Position numbers and translations under genes: made by a program | Notes under the pieces: model-generated | Told to the model about the DNA's origin: nothing | What the model saw: the letters and a program-made list of their open reading frames with translations, nothing else | The model's database searches: none | NCBI GenBank assembly: GCA_913048245.1 | Contig: CAJWWR010000007.1 | Location: 1 to 44,938 of the forward strand | DNA length: 44,938 nt | Direction of reading: 5' to 3' | Source of the DNA: an uncultured Prochlorococcus sp. | Lineage (GTDB): Bacteria > Cyanobacteriota > Cyanobacteriia > PCC-6307 > Cyanobiaceae | Part shown: positions 17,094 through 25,533 of the stretch, piece by piece | Layout of the letters: each line of letters starts with the position of its first letter | How positions within the stretch are numbered: position 1 is the stretch's first letter

Positions 17094-17750
17094 ATGTTTA
17101 CAGGAATAGTACAAGCTACTGGGAAATTAAATAAGTTAGATAATAAAACAATTATCGAACTTGACAATAATGAATTTGATATAAAACTGGGAGATAGCGT
17201 ATCTGTTGATGGAGTTTGTCTCACAGTTAAAGAAAATTTTGAGAAAGCTTTTACTGTCGATATTAGCGAAGAAACGCTAGCAAAAACCACTTTAGGTGTA
17301 AAATCAGATGCAGATCTAATTGTAAATTTAGAACCTGCCTTGAGAATTTCTGATCGCCTAGGCGGGCATATAGTCAGTGGGCATGTTGATGGTTTAGGAA
17401 AAGTTGTTGATATTAAAGAATTAGATAAATCATGGATAATTTCAATTGAGTGGGTTAAGGATTCTTTTGCTAAATATGTAGTTAATAAAGGAAGTATTTG
17501 TGTAAACGGTATAAGCTTAACTATTGCTGGCTATAAGAATAATGGAATGATTTTTAATATTGCTATTATCCCTCATACATGGAAAAGTACAAACTTAAGA
17601 TTCTTAAATATAGGAGATTATGTAAATCTGGAAGCAGATTCTCTTGTAAAGTATGTTGAAAGGTTGCTAAAAAATGAGAAAAATGATTTTGGTTCTTCGC
17701 CTAATCCAATTAATAATAACTGGCTAAGAGAAAATGGTTGGTTAAATTAG
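17094..17750 (+). CDS. ribE: Riboflavin synthase, alpha subunit
   Basis: This enzyme dismutates two molecules of 6,7-dimethyl-8-ribityllumazine to riboflavin. The 218-residue protein has the family's two homologous lumazine-binding repeats: the first opens MFTGIVQATGKL and carries the SVDGVCLTV motif, the second contains GGHIVSGHVDG and the matching NGISLTIAG. Length and start (ATG at 17094, the canonical MFTG) are standard. No FMN riboswitch is visible in the 96 bases before it, and no other rib gene is nearby. It is a single-gene unit converging on cyAbrB with 2 bases between stops. Confidence 0.96.
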   Translation: MFTGIVQATGKLNKLDNKTIIELDNNEFDIKLGDSVSVDGVCLTVKENFEKAFTVDISEETLAKTTLGVKSDADLIVNLEPALRISDRLGGHIVSGHVDGLGKVVDIKELDKSWIISIEWVKDSFAKYVVNKGSICVNGISLTIAGYKNNGMIFNIAIIPHTWKSTNLRFLNIGDYVNLEADSLVKYVERLLKNEKNDFGSSPNPINNNWLRENGWLN

Positions 17751-17752
17751 TT

Positions 17753-18106
17753 TTAACTAAGTGGAATAAGGTAAATAATTTTCGAATTTTTTTTAATTTC
17801 AATCTTAAATGATTGCCCCGGAATTAAACCTAATTTTTTGGTATATGCATGACCAATTAAAAGATTACCATTCCCATGTACTTTGGTTCTGAAATCAGCT
17901 TTTCTTCCCCTGCTAAGTCTATTACTGTTCCTACCAGTCAACTTACTACTTAATTTGTATCCTTTAGCCTGAACTAATGCTCTATAAAAACTTTTTTTTA
18001 AAACTCTTCCACTAGGTCCAATATAGCCGCATCCTTTAGCTATATCTTGCTCTGATTTTTTACATAACGATTTATATTTTTCAAGTAGTTCTTTTCCTAT
18101 TAACAT
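17753..18106 (-). CDS. Cyanobacterial AbrB-type transcriptional regulator (cyAbrB)
   Basis: The 117-residue protein has the cyAbrB layout. The N-terminus reads LIGKELLEKYKSL then DIAKGCGYIGPSG, and a basic middle section precedes the C-terminal AbrB-like DNA-binding region with RTKVHGNGNLLIGHAYTKKLGLIPGQ (about residues 72-97). cyAbrB proteins are characterised in cyanobacteria as regulators of carbon and nitrogen metabolism and as abundant DNA-binding proteins, with the AbrB domain at the C-terminus rather than the N-terminus. Its targets here are unknown. It lies 94 bases downstream of ctaE on the same strand, so both read-through and its own promoter are possible. Confidence 0.88.
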   Translation of the reverse strand: MLIGKELLEKYKSLCKKSEQDIAKGCGYIGPSGRVLKKSFYRALVQAKGYKLSSKLTGRNSNRLSRGRKADFRTKVHGNGNLLIGHAYTKKLGLIPGQSFKIEIKKNSKIIYLIPLS

Positions 18107-18200
18107 TATCTATGAAAATTTATTAATATATATTCTTGCTAAAGAAAAGATTTGTCGCAATAGATTTTAAAGAAAATATATTTAATATTTTTTTTTGGAT

Positions 18201-18803
18201 TTATAAAAGATATAAAATTAGAAATAAGATCACCCATATGCCATCAACGAAATGCCAATAAAGTTCAACAGCTTCCAAAGGAAACATATTTAAATTAGTT
18301 ATTCTGCCCCCATCAGGCCTTACTTGCCAAGATATTATTAATATCATTAATGTACCAAGAGTCACATGAAGACCATGAAAACCAGTTAGCGCATAGAAGG
18401 TGCTTGCAAATAAATTATCCGTTAGAGCAAAAGGTAAATTGAAATATTCAAAAATTTGAAAACCTAAGAAGACAATACCAAATAGTGCTGTAATTAAAAG
18501 CCATTTTTGTGAATTTGAATTGTTTTGATTAGAGAGAGCTTTTCCTGCTTTATGGAAAGTTGCACTACTAATAAGTAATAAAATAGTATTTATTGTTGGT
18601 ATAGGTAGTTCGAGTTCATAAATTGCTCCATCCGGGAGAGGATTTACAGCCTTATAAGTTAGATAAGCGGCAAAAAAACCTGCAAATGTCATTCCATCAG
18701 CAATAAGAAATGTAATCAAACCAAAAATGCGAAAATCTTCATGATTTTCAGATATTTTTTTGTTGTTTTCCTTTAATTTTTCTGAGGTCTCAATACTTGT
18801 CAT
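18201..18803 (-). CDS. ctaE: Cytochrome c oxidase subunit III
   Basis: Subunit III of the aa3-type terminal oxidase, an integral membrane protein that stabilises the catalytic core. At 200 residues it is the short, about five-helix form common in cyanobacteria, lacking the first two helices of mitochondrial COX3. Characteristic stretches are GLITFLIADGMTFAGFFAAYLTYKAV, GFHGLHVTLGTLMIL and EAVELYWHFVDGIWVILF. It is the last gene of ctaC-ctaD-ctaE, 26 bases after ctaD. No GC-rich terminator hairpin follows. The ATG start at 18803 is unambiguous. Confidence 0.95.
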   Translation of the reverse strand: MTSIETSEKLKENNKKISENHEDFRIFGLITFLIADGMTFAGFFAAYLTYKAVNPLPDGAIYELELPIPTINTILLLISSATFHKAGKALSNQNNSNSQKWLLITALFGIVFLGFQIFEYFNLPFALTDNLFASTFYALTGFHGLHVTLGTLMILIISWQVRPDGGRITNLNMFPLEAVELYWHFVDGIWVILFLILYLL

Positions 18804-18829
18804 AGTTAAATTCTGATGAATAATTTTTT

Positions 18830-20449
18830 TTATTTAGTAATTGATTTTCCATATCCATAAGGTTCTTCAACTAAAGGAGCTTCTCCTTCCCAGTTTTCAA
18901 TTGGAGGGGGAGAAGATGTTAACCATTCTGGCGTGAGTGCATTCCATGGATTATCCCCAGCCTTTTTACCATTGGCAATACTTATAAAAACGTTTATTAA
19001 AAAAGGGATTGTACTTATTGCCATTAATAAAGCGCCAAGAGTACTGATTTGATTTACAAATTGAAATTGAGGATCATATTCAGCAACTCTTCTAGGCATA
19101 CCGTTTAAACCAAGCCAATGTTGAGGCGCAAAACATAGATTAAATCCAATAAAAGTTATTGCAAAATGAATAATACCTAATTTCTCATTTAATAACTTGC
19201 CAGAAGCTTTTGGAAACCAGTGATAAATTGATGAGAAAATCACAAATACTGAACCACCGTAAACGATGTAATGAAAATGGGCCACAACAAAATAAGTATC
19301 ATGCACATGTATATCAAATGGAACTTGCGCAAGAGCTACTCCCGTAATACCTCCAAAGACAAAATTAATTATGAATCCGCAAGAAAATAGGATAGCACTG
19401 TTTATTGAGATTCTACCTCCCCACATAGTGGCTACCCAGTTGAAAAATTTTATTCCAGTGGGCACTGCGATAAAAGCAGTTGCAATAGTAAAAAATAGTC
19501 GCATCCATGGTGGAGTACCACTTGTGAACATATGATGAGCCCAAACGACAAGACCAAGAACTACTATTCCCATTATTGAAAAAACCATAGTTGTATAGCC
19601 AAAAAGTGGTTTTCTGCAATGTATAGGAAGTATCTCACTAACTAATCCAAAAGCAGGGAGTACCATTATGTAAACAGCAGGGTGTGAATAAAACCAAAAT
19701 AAATGCTGATATACAACAACATTTCCACCCAAAACAGGATTAAAAAAGCCTGTATTAGCAACAATGTCAAAACTTAATAAAATTAAAGTTCCTGCAAGTA
19801 CTGGAGTAGATAAAACTACAAGAATACTTGTTCCGAGCATTGCCCAACAATACATTGGCAATTGCATTAACTTTAACCCTGGTCTTCTTAGTTTCAAAAT
19901 AGTAGCAATAAAATTAATACCTCCAAAAATGGAACTACCACCAAGTAATAGAACACTGAGGATCCAAATTATTTGTCCGGATTGAGGGGTTGTAATGCTT
20001 AAAGGTGGATAGGCTGTCCACCCTGCTTGTGCAGCTCCATCTATAAAATAACTAGCTATCAACATTAAACCCGAAGGTGGTATTAACCAAAAAGCTACAG
20101 CATTCAGTCGAGGAAATGCCATATCTCTGGCCCCAACATAAAAGGGAATTAAATAGTTCCCAAAGGCGCCATTCACAACTGGGACAATCCAAAGAAAGAT
20201 CATAATTGTTCCATGCAATGTTAAAACCTGGTTATAAACATCTCTTGGCATGAAATCAGACATTGGACTGGCAAGTTCAATTCTTATCGCGCTCGCTAAT
20301 GTTCCTCCTACTAGGTAAAAAAGAAAACCGCAAACTAGATATTGAATACCTATAACTTTATGATCTAAACTAAAACTGAAATATCTCAACCATCCTTTTG
20401 GCTGTAAATTTTTTTTGGCTTGATTTTTAGGTTCTATAGAAATTGTCAT
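18830..20449 (-). CDS. ctaD: Cytochrome c oxidase subunit I (A2-type, YSHP motif)
   Basis: The catalytic heme-copper subunit reduces O2 at heme a3-CuB and pumps protons. The 539-residue protein has the expected twelve-helix pattern. CuB ligands are H256, H305 and H306; Y260 is the crosslinked tyrosine. H79 and H393 ligate the low-spin heme and H391 the high-spin heme. The helix VI motif is YSHPAVY (254-260) instead of GHPEVY, so the proton-channel glutamate is missing and replaced by the Tyr-Ser pair. This is the signature of A2-type oxidases. It is preceded by ctaC (3-base gap) and followed by ctaE. Confidence 0.97.
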   Translation of the reverse strand: MTISIEPKNQAKKNLQPKGWLRYFSFSLDHKVIGIQYLVCGFLFYLVGGTLASAIRIELASPMSDFMPRDVYNQVLTLHGTIMIFLWIVPVVNGAFGNYLIPFYVGARDMAFPRLNAVAFWLIPPSGLMLIASYFIDGAAQAGWTAYPPLSITTPQSGQIIWILSVLLLGGSSIFGGINFIATILKLRRPGLKLMQLPMYCWAMLGTSILVVLSTPVLAGTLILLSFDIVANTGFFNPVLGGNVVVYQHLFWFYSHPAVYIMVLPAFGLVSEILPIHCRKPLFGYTTMVFSIMGIVVLGLVVWAHHMFTSGTPPWMRLFFTIATAFIAVPTGIKFFNWVATMWGGRISINSAILFSCGFIINFVFGGITGVALAQVPFDIHVHDTYFVVAHFHYIVYGGSVFVIFSSIYHWFPKASGKLLNEKLGIIHFAITFIGFNLCFAPQHWLGLNGMPRRVAEYDPQFQFVNQISTLGALLMAISTIPFLINVFISIANGKKAGDNPWNALTPEWLTSSPPPIENWEGEAPLVEEPYGYGKSITK

Positions 20450-20452
20450 AAA

Positions 20453-21247
20453 TTAAACCTCTGCTTTACTATTTTTGTTGAACCATTTTTCATAATCAGA
20501 AGAATCTTCAACGATTATTGATGCTCTCATTCCACCATGATAAGGGCCGCATAATTCTGCGCAAATTATTGGATATTTCCCTATCCTTGTTGGAGTGAAA
20601 TTTAGGATTGTTGGTTGACCGGGGATTATATCTTGTTTGATCCTGAATTCGGGCACCCAAAAGGCATGTATAACATCTTTTGATTCCATTTTCATCGAAA
20701 CTTCTTGATCTACAGGTACGTGTAGTTCACCAGAAATAAAGTTTCCTTTTGGATAATTAAAAAGGAAGGCAAATTGCATGGCTGATACTTCAATAGATAA
20801 ATTATTACCCAATTGATTGTCTAACTTTGGACTTATACCTGCCCAAATTTTCTCGGAATTTGTATTAACTATTTCGTGATTATGATTTAGTTCTTTCATT
20901 CCTCCCATGCGGTCGTAAATGTTATAGCTATATAACCCAACGAATAGAACTACTATAGAGGGGATCACAGTCCATAGAATTTCAAGACTTAAATTACCTT
21001 CTAATGAAATACCATCTCCAATCTGTCCTTCTTTTCTTCTGAATTTAAATAAACTATATATGACTAACAATGTCATACCAATAAATAAAATTAAACCAAT
21101 GATGAATAAAATTCTAAAAAGTTCGTCATAAATAGGTGCGTTAATACTAGCTTCTTGTGGTAAGAGATTAATATTAAATCCAATCCAAAAAGATGAAGCA
21201 AATATTAAACTAACAATAATTATTAAATTGAACTTTTTACTTATCAA
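20453..21247 (-). CDS. ctaC: Cytochrome c oxidase subunit II (CuA)
   Basis: Subunit II accepts electrons from cytochrome c6 or plastocyanin through its binuclear CuA centre. Membrane segments lie at about residues 7-27, 45-68 and 90-110, followed by a periplasmic/lumenal cupredoxin domain. All CuA ligands are present: H194, C229, E231, C233, H237 and M240, in the pattern CAELCGPYHGGM. The 264-residue length is normal. The start is TTG at 21247 (no earlier in-frame ATG fits), which is weak evidence. It heads the ctaC-D-E operon and diverges from ctaA over 210 AT-rich bases. Confidence 0.95.
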   Translation of the reverse strand: MISKKFNLIIIVSLIFASSFWIGFNINLLPQEASINAPIYDELFRILFIIGLILFIGMTLLVIYSLFKFRRKEGQIGDGISLEGNLSLEILWTVIPSIVVLFVGLYSYNIYDRMGGMKELNHNHEIVNTNSEKIWAGISPKLDNQLGNNLSIEVSAMQFAFLFNYPKGNFISGELHVPVDQEVSMKMESKDVIHAFWVPEFRIKQDIIPGQPTILNFTPTRIGKYPIICAELCGPYHGGMRASIIVEDSSDYEKWFNKNSKAEV

Positions 21248-21426
21248 TTTGATTAATAATATATATTTTTAAGATATTACTTTTTTAGAATTTTGCATTA
21301 TTTTGGGATGCTTAAATTTAATAAATTCATAACTTCTTAATAATTAGATGGTCAATGTTGTATTTATAAAAACTTTTTTAATTAATATGTCAGCAAAGAA
21401 AGATTATTATTTATATTTGGCTTTTT

Positions 21427-21432
21427 TATAAT
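21427..21432 (+). promoter_or_regulatory. Candidate -10 box for ctaA
   Basis: A perfect TATAAT lies 25 bases before the ctaA TTG start. The expected -35 region (about 21404-21409) is TTATTA, a weak match. Transcription would begin near 21440, giving a leader of under 20 bases. The rest of the 210-base ctaC-ctaA gap is AT-rich without other clear elements apart from an unconvincing 27-codon frame (21348-21431). Confidence 0.35.
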
Positions 21433-21457
21433 TAAAACATTTTGATTTTATTAATAT

Positions 21458-22453
21458 TTGATCTTAAAAACTAAATTATTATGCAATCAATCAAATTATT
21501 TTTTCTTGAAAAATACAGATATTTCTGAAGCAAAATATAGACTTTCGTTGATTAGATTAGGGAACCATAGTGTTTTGGCTATTATCGCTTTAATATCCAT
21601 TGGATCAGCAACAAGGGTCATGGAGGCAGGACTTGCTTGCCCAGATTGGCCTTTATGTTATGGAAATTTTTTCCCTGCTAGTCATATGAATTTGCAGGTT
21701 TTTCTAGAGTGGTTTCATAGGCTAGATGCCTTTTTTGTAGGGACAGTAATACTTGCGCAATTTATACTCTCATTGATTTGGAGAAGATATTTACCCTGTT
21801 GGGTTCCTAAAACATATTCTATAATTTTATTCTTAATTGTTTTGCAAGGTTCTCTTGGTGCTCTTACAGTTATAAATACTTTGGCATCAGTAACAGTAAC
21901 AGCTCATCTATTAGTAGCTCTTCTTATATTGATAACATCCATATTTGTTAATCAAAATTTAGAGATCAAAGAAATACAAAGTGAAAAATCAGGGGAAAGA
22001 ATTCTATTTAGTCAGATATTCTGGTGGAAAACTTCTATATGTTTTCCATTGATCTTGACCTTGTTGCAATCAATTATTGGGGCAAGGCTGGCTTCAACTT
22101 GGTCAGCGCATTTATGTTTAGATTTTCATCAACAATGTATAAACTTAAATATTCATAAATTATTTGCTATCCCTACAGGTCTATCTATTTTAATCCCAAT
22201 TTTTATTTCTTTTTCCTCTAAGCAATTATTTGTGAACAACAACAAATTATTGATATCAATTTTTATTCTTCTAGTTTTACAAATATCATTAGGTTTTTCT
22301 AGTTTAGTGACTAATCTAAGTCAACCATTTATTTTAGTTTCTCATCAACTAATAGCCTCATTACTAATTGCGACTTTATCAGCATTATTTTTTAAACAAC
22401 AAAATAACTTCAATTTCATTGAAACCAAAAACACAAAATTAATTATCAACTAG
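21458..22453 (+). CDS. ctaA: Heme A synthase CtaA
   Basis: CtaA oxidises the C8 methyl of heme O to a formyl group, making heme A for the aa3 oxidase. The protein has about eight membrane segments in two four-helix halves. The signature region is [20 protein letters not shown], followed by the conserved histidine motif [14 protein letters not shown] and later histidines at [14 protein letters not shown] and LVSHQLIA. The assigned start is TTG at 21458, since the first Met is inside the signature; a second TTG at 21548 would give a form closer to the first helix, so the exact start is unsure. It diverges from ctaC and is 2 bases from ctaB. Confidence 0.92.
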   Translation: MILKTKLLCNQSNYFFLKNTDISEAKYRLSLIRLGNHSVLAIIALISIGSATRVMEAGLACPDWPLCYGNFFPASHMNLQVFLEWFHRLDAFFVGTVILAQFILSLIWRRYLPCWVPKTYSIILFLIVLQGSLGALTVINTLASVTVTAHLLVALLILITSIFVNQNLEIKEIQSEKSGERILFSQIFWWKTSICFPLILTLLQSIIGARLASTWSAHLCLDFHQQCINLNIHKLFAIPTGLSILIPIFISFSSKQLFVNNNKLLISIFILLVLQISLGFSSLVTNLSQPFILVSHQLIASLLIATLSALFFKQQNNFNFIETKNTKLIIN

Positions 22454-22455
22454 TC

Positions 22456-23472
22456 ATGAACAATAGTTTAGAAAGTATTAGTCCTAATACATCAATTAGG
22501 AACGAAGTCGTCCCCTCAAGAAAGAGAATAAAACTTCCTCCTTGGTTAGAAGTCGCTAAACCTAGATTAATCCCTCTTTTGTTGGCTACTACACTTGGAG
22601 GAATGGCTTTAAATGAAGATTGGCCATTATCCTCTCCTAAGCTTGTATGCACTTTAGGAGGAGGTGCTTTAGCCGCTGCCGCTGCAGGAGCCTTAAATTG
22701 TTTGTGGGAGATAGATTTAGACAAAAGAATGCTAAGAACAAGTAATAGAGCATTACCTTCTGGTAAATTATCAAAAAATACAGTTTTTCTTGGCGCTGTT
22801 TCTTGTACTTTTGCTGCTGCAATGGTTTTAATAAGTGGTGTTAATTATCTTGCTGCAGGTCTTACTTTATTGGGTTTGTGTAGTTATGTAATTTTATACA
22901 CAGTTGTCCTTAAACCAAGAACTACTAAAAATATTGTTTTTGGAGGAGTGGCTGGAGCTATACCCCCTTTAGTTGGAGCTTCAGCGGCTACTGGACATGT
23001 AGGTCTTAGTGGATGGTGGTTATTTGGTTTGGTTATGTTATGGACTCCTGCTCATTTTTGGGCTCTGGCGATTTTACTAAAAGATGATTATTCCTCAGTA
23101 GGTATCCCAATGCTACCCTCCGTGAAGGGATCTGTTTTTACTGTTAAAGCTATTTCGCGTTATGGTTTTGCTACTGTTTTTATGAGTATCCTAGGAATCT
23201 TTGCTTTGCCTGAAGGAGGTTTACTTTATGAGATTATGATTATCCCTTTTAATGCAAGATTAATACAATTAATTTCTAGATTAAAAGATTCACCTGATGA
23301 TTTAGATAAGTCAAAAGGTTTATTTAGATGGTCAATTTTATATATGTTCGGAATATGCCTTTTACTAATACTTTCAAGAATAGGACTTGCTGTTGAATTT
23401 GAGGAACAGACCCTGACATTAGTCTCTTCAATGTTTTCTGGACTTAATAATTTACCTTTTAATTTGGTATAA
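22456..23472 (+). CDS. ctaB: Protoheme IX farnesyltransferase (heme O synthase)
   Basis: CtaB adds a farnesyl group to heme B to form heme O, the substrate of CtaA next door. It is a UbiA-superfamily protein of 338 residues with about nine membrane helices. The aspartate motif is [20 protein letters not shown], where NR-x-LPSGKL is typical of heme O synthases, and the second signature is [16 protein letters not shown]. The N-terminal 35 residues are hydrophilic. ATG start at 22456, 2 bases after ctaA, so the two steps of heme A synthesis are translated from one message. Confidence 0.95.
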   Translation: MNNSLESISPNTSIRNEVVPSRKRIKLPPWLEVAKPRLIPLLLATTLGGMALNEDWPLSSPKLVCTLGGGALAAAAAGALNCLWEIDLDKRMLRTSNRALPSGKLSKNTVFLGAVSCTFAAAMVLISGVNYLAAGLTLLGLCSYVILYTVVLKPRTTKNIVFGGVAGAIPPLVGASAATGHVGLSGWWLFGLVMLWTPAHFWALAILLKDDYSSVGIPMLPSVKGSVFTVKAISRYGFATVFMSILGIFALPEGGLLYEIMIIPFNARLIQLISRLKDSPDDLDKSKGLFRWSILYMFGICLLLILSRIGLAVEFEEQTLTLVSSMFSGLNNLPFNLV

Positions 23473-23496
23473 AATAATATTATAAATATTTAATTG

Positions 23497-24513
23497 ATGC
23501 ATATTATCGAAACAAAAAGTCTTTCAAAATCTTATAAAAGTGTAAAGGCCTTAGATGGATTTAATATTAGAGTACCTAAAGGCACTTTATTTGGGATATT
23601 GGGACCAAATGGTGCAGGAAAAACTACTTTTTTAAAAATACTGGCTACTCTTATTAATCCAGACGATGGAGAGGTTTTTATAAACAATATTGATTTAAAG
23701 AAAAGTCCTAGATCAATTAGAGAGTTAATTGGTTATGTTGCTCAAGATATTGCTTTGGACAAGGTTCTTACAGGAAGAGAATTGTTGGATTTTCAGGCAG
23801 ATCTTTACCATATCTCAAAGCCAAAAAAACATGAAAGAATTGAATCTCTAATTAATCAATTGGATATGAAAGAATGGATTGATAGAAAGTGCGGTACATA
23901 TTCGGGTGGTATGAAAAGACGTATTGATTTAGCCGCAGGCCTTTTACATTTTCCAGAAATACTAATTTTAGATGAACCGACTGTGGGCTTGGATATCGAA
24001 AGCAGAGAAATAATTTGGAATTTGATGACAAGCTTAAAAAATCAGGGAGTGACAATCATTCTTAGTAGTCATTATCTTGATGAAATTGATAGGTTGGCTG
24101 ACTATGTCGCAATAATTAATAGTGGAAAAGTTATAGACCAGGGATCTCCAAGTGATTTAAAAAATAAATTAGGAGGTGATAGAGTGTCCTTGAAGGTAAA
24201 AGAATTTAGTAATAAAAAAGAGTCTGAAAAAGTCAAAGAAATTTTAGCGAATATCAATGGTATATCTCAAATAGTAGTTAATGTATCGCAAGGATATTCA
24301 TTGAACTTTATCGCGGAGAGGGGAAAAGATTTGATCAATAAATTAAAAGTCGAATTGGCATTTGCTAAATTTGAAATCTTTTCTTTAACTCAAAGTCAGC
24401 CAAGTTTAGATGATGTATATTTACAATCTACAGGTTATACATTGCAGGATGCTGAAATCTCAATGGCAGGTAAAAGAGATTTAAAAAAAGAGTCAAAAGA
24501 ATCTATGAGATAA
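23497..24513 (+). CDS. ABC-2 type exporter, ATP-binding protein (DrrA/NodI type)
   Basis: The ATPase subunit of an ABC-2 exporter has complete motifs: Walker A GPNGAGKT (36-43), signature YSGGMKRR (135-142), Walker B ILILDEP (155-161) and the H-loop SSHYLDEIDRLAD. The C-terminal 110 residues are the extra domain typical of DrrA-like proteins, ending QSQPSLDDVYLQSTGY. A lysine-rich tail follows. ATG at 23497 gives 338 residues; a TTG one codon earlier is possible. It lies 24 bases after ctaB and 50 before its permease. This ctaA-ctaB-exporter order suggests a common transcript, but the substrate is unknown. Confidence 0.9.
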   Translation: MHIIETKSLSKSYKSVKALDGFNIRVPKGTLFGILGPNGAGKTTFLKILATLINPDDGEVFINNIDLKKSPRSIRELIGYVAQDIALDKVLTGRELLDFQADLYHISKPKKHERIESLINQLDMKEWIDRKCGTYSGGMKRRIDLAAGLLHFPEILILDEPTVGLDIESREIIWNLMTSLKNQGVTIILSSHYLDEIDRLADYVAIINSGKVIDQGSPSDLKNKLGGDRVSLKVKEFSNKKESEKVKEILANINGISQIVVNVSQGYSLNFIAERGKDLINKLKVELAFAKFEIFSLTQSQPSLDDVYLQSTGYTLQDAEISMAGKRDLKKESKESMR

Positions 24514-24563
24514 TTGAATTTCGTGGATTACCTTTATAATGCATTTATTAGAATTCTAGTTTA

Positions 24564-25388
24564 ATGGAATTACAAAATTACAATATCCTTTTTTTATATC
24601 AAGAAACATTTGCTTTAACAAAAAGATTGTTTATTCAACTAAAAAGAAGGCCCTCCACTCTTTTTGCAGGAATTTTACAGCCTATTATTTGGCTGTTCCT
24701 TTTTGGAGCTTTATTTACTAATGCTCCTAGTAATTTTTTACCAGGAGTTGATTCATATGGAAGTTTCCTTGGAGCTGGTTTAATAGTATTTACAGCATTT
24801 AGCGGTGCTCTAAATTCTGGATTACCCTTAATGTTTGATAGAGAATTTGGTTTTCTAAATAGACTTTTGGTTTCACCTTTGACAAGTAGGATATCAATTG
24901 TTTTATCTTCCTTCATATATATCACTGCCTTAAGTCTTATTCAGAGTTTAGTCATTATGTTAATGACTTTTTTATTGGGATATGGATTTCCAGATTTATT
25001 GGGTTTAGGGATCGTATTAATAACACTTACTCTATTAGTTTTTTTTGTGACATCGTTAAGTTTAAGTTTGGCATTTATACTTCCAGGTCATATAGAGTTA
25101 ATTGCTTTAATTTTCGTAGTAAATTTACCTCTCCTTTTTGCTAGTACAGCTTTGGCGCCAATCTCTTTTATGCCAAATTGGCTTGGCTGGATTGCTTCTT
25201 TTAATCCCTTAACTTTTGCTATTGAACCTATAAGGTTCGCGTATTCTAATCATCTTAATTTAGATTCAGTAGCTTTAAGTGCACCTTATGGAGATTTAAG
25301 TTGCAGAGATTGTATAACATCTCTTTTTGTATTGACATTAATATCATTGATAATTATTAGGCCACTTTTAAACAAAAAATTAGGATAA
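24564..25388 (+). CDS. ABC-2 type exporter, permease
   Basis: This is the membrane subunit paired with the preceding ATPase. The 274-residue protein has about six hydrophobic segments. The ABC-2 pattern is clear: a cytoplasmic lead-in RLFIQLKRRPSTLFAGILQPIIWLFLFGALF, then SFLGAGLIVFTAFSGAL, LMFDREFGFLNRLLVSPLT, and the late LPLLFASTALAPISFMPNWLGWIASFNPLTFAIEPIR. The conserved REFGFLNRLL.SP motif supports the assignment strongly. It converges on groEL across 145 bases that include a possible hairpin. Substrate unknown; DrrB-type permeases move drugs, glycolipids or lipids in other organisms. Confidence 0.9.
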   Translation: MELQNYNILFLYQETFALTKRLFIQLKRRPSTLFAGILQPIIWLFLFGALFTNAPSNFLPGVDSYGSFLGAGLIVFTAFSGALNSGLPLMFDREFGFLNRLLVSPLTSRISIVLSSFIYITALSLIQSLVIMLMTFLLGYGFPDLLGLGIVLITLTLLVFFVTSLSLSLAFILPGHIELIALIFVVNLPLLFASTALAPISFMPNWLGWIASFNPLTFAIEPIRFAYSNHLNLDSVALSAPYGDLSCRDCITSLFVLTLISLIIIRPLLNKKLG

Positions 25389-25445
25389 TAAAAAATCTGA
25401 TTATTGAATCATTGAAATTCTAGTTTTAGAGATTTAATATAAGAA

Positions 25446-25483
25446 CTTTGATCAAGTTATTAGGCTACTGTTGATAATCAAAG
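25446..25483. terminator. Possible bidirectional terminator hairpin
   Basis: CTTTGAT (25446-25452) pairs perfectly with ATCAAAG (25477-25483), and an inner CAA/TTG can extend the stem imperfectly. It lies between the convergent exporter permease and groEL genes. The stem is AT-rich and no clean T-tract follows on either strand, so terminator function is a guess from position. Confidence 0.3.
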
Positions 25484-25533
25484 CAATAAATTTATATTGT
25501 GTTTTTAACTAACCAATAAACTCAAAATTATTC

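Noticed and set aside
21348-21431. 27-codon frame in the ctaC-ctaA gap
   Set aside because: Very short, no ribosome-binding site, no hydrophobic helix or known motif, and its stop overlaps the candidate -10 box of ctaA.
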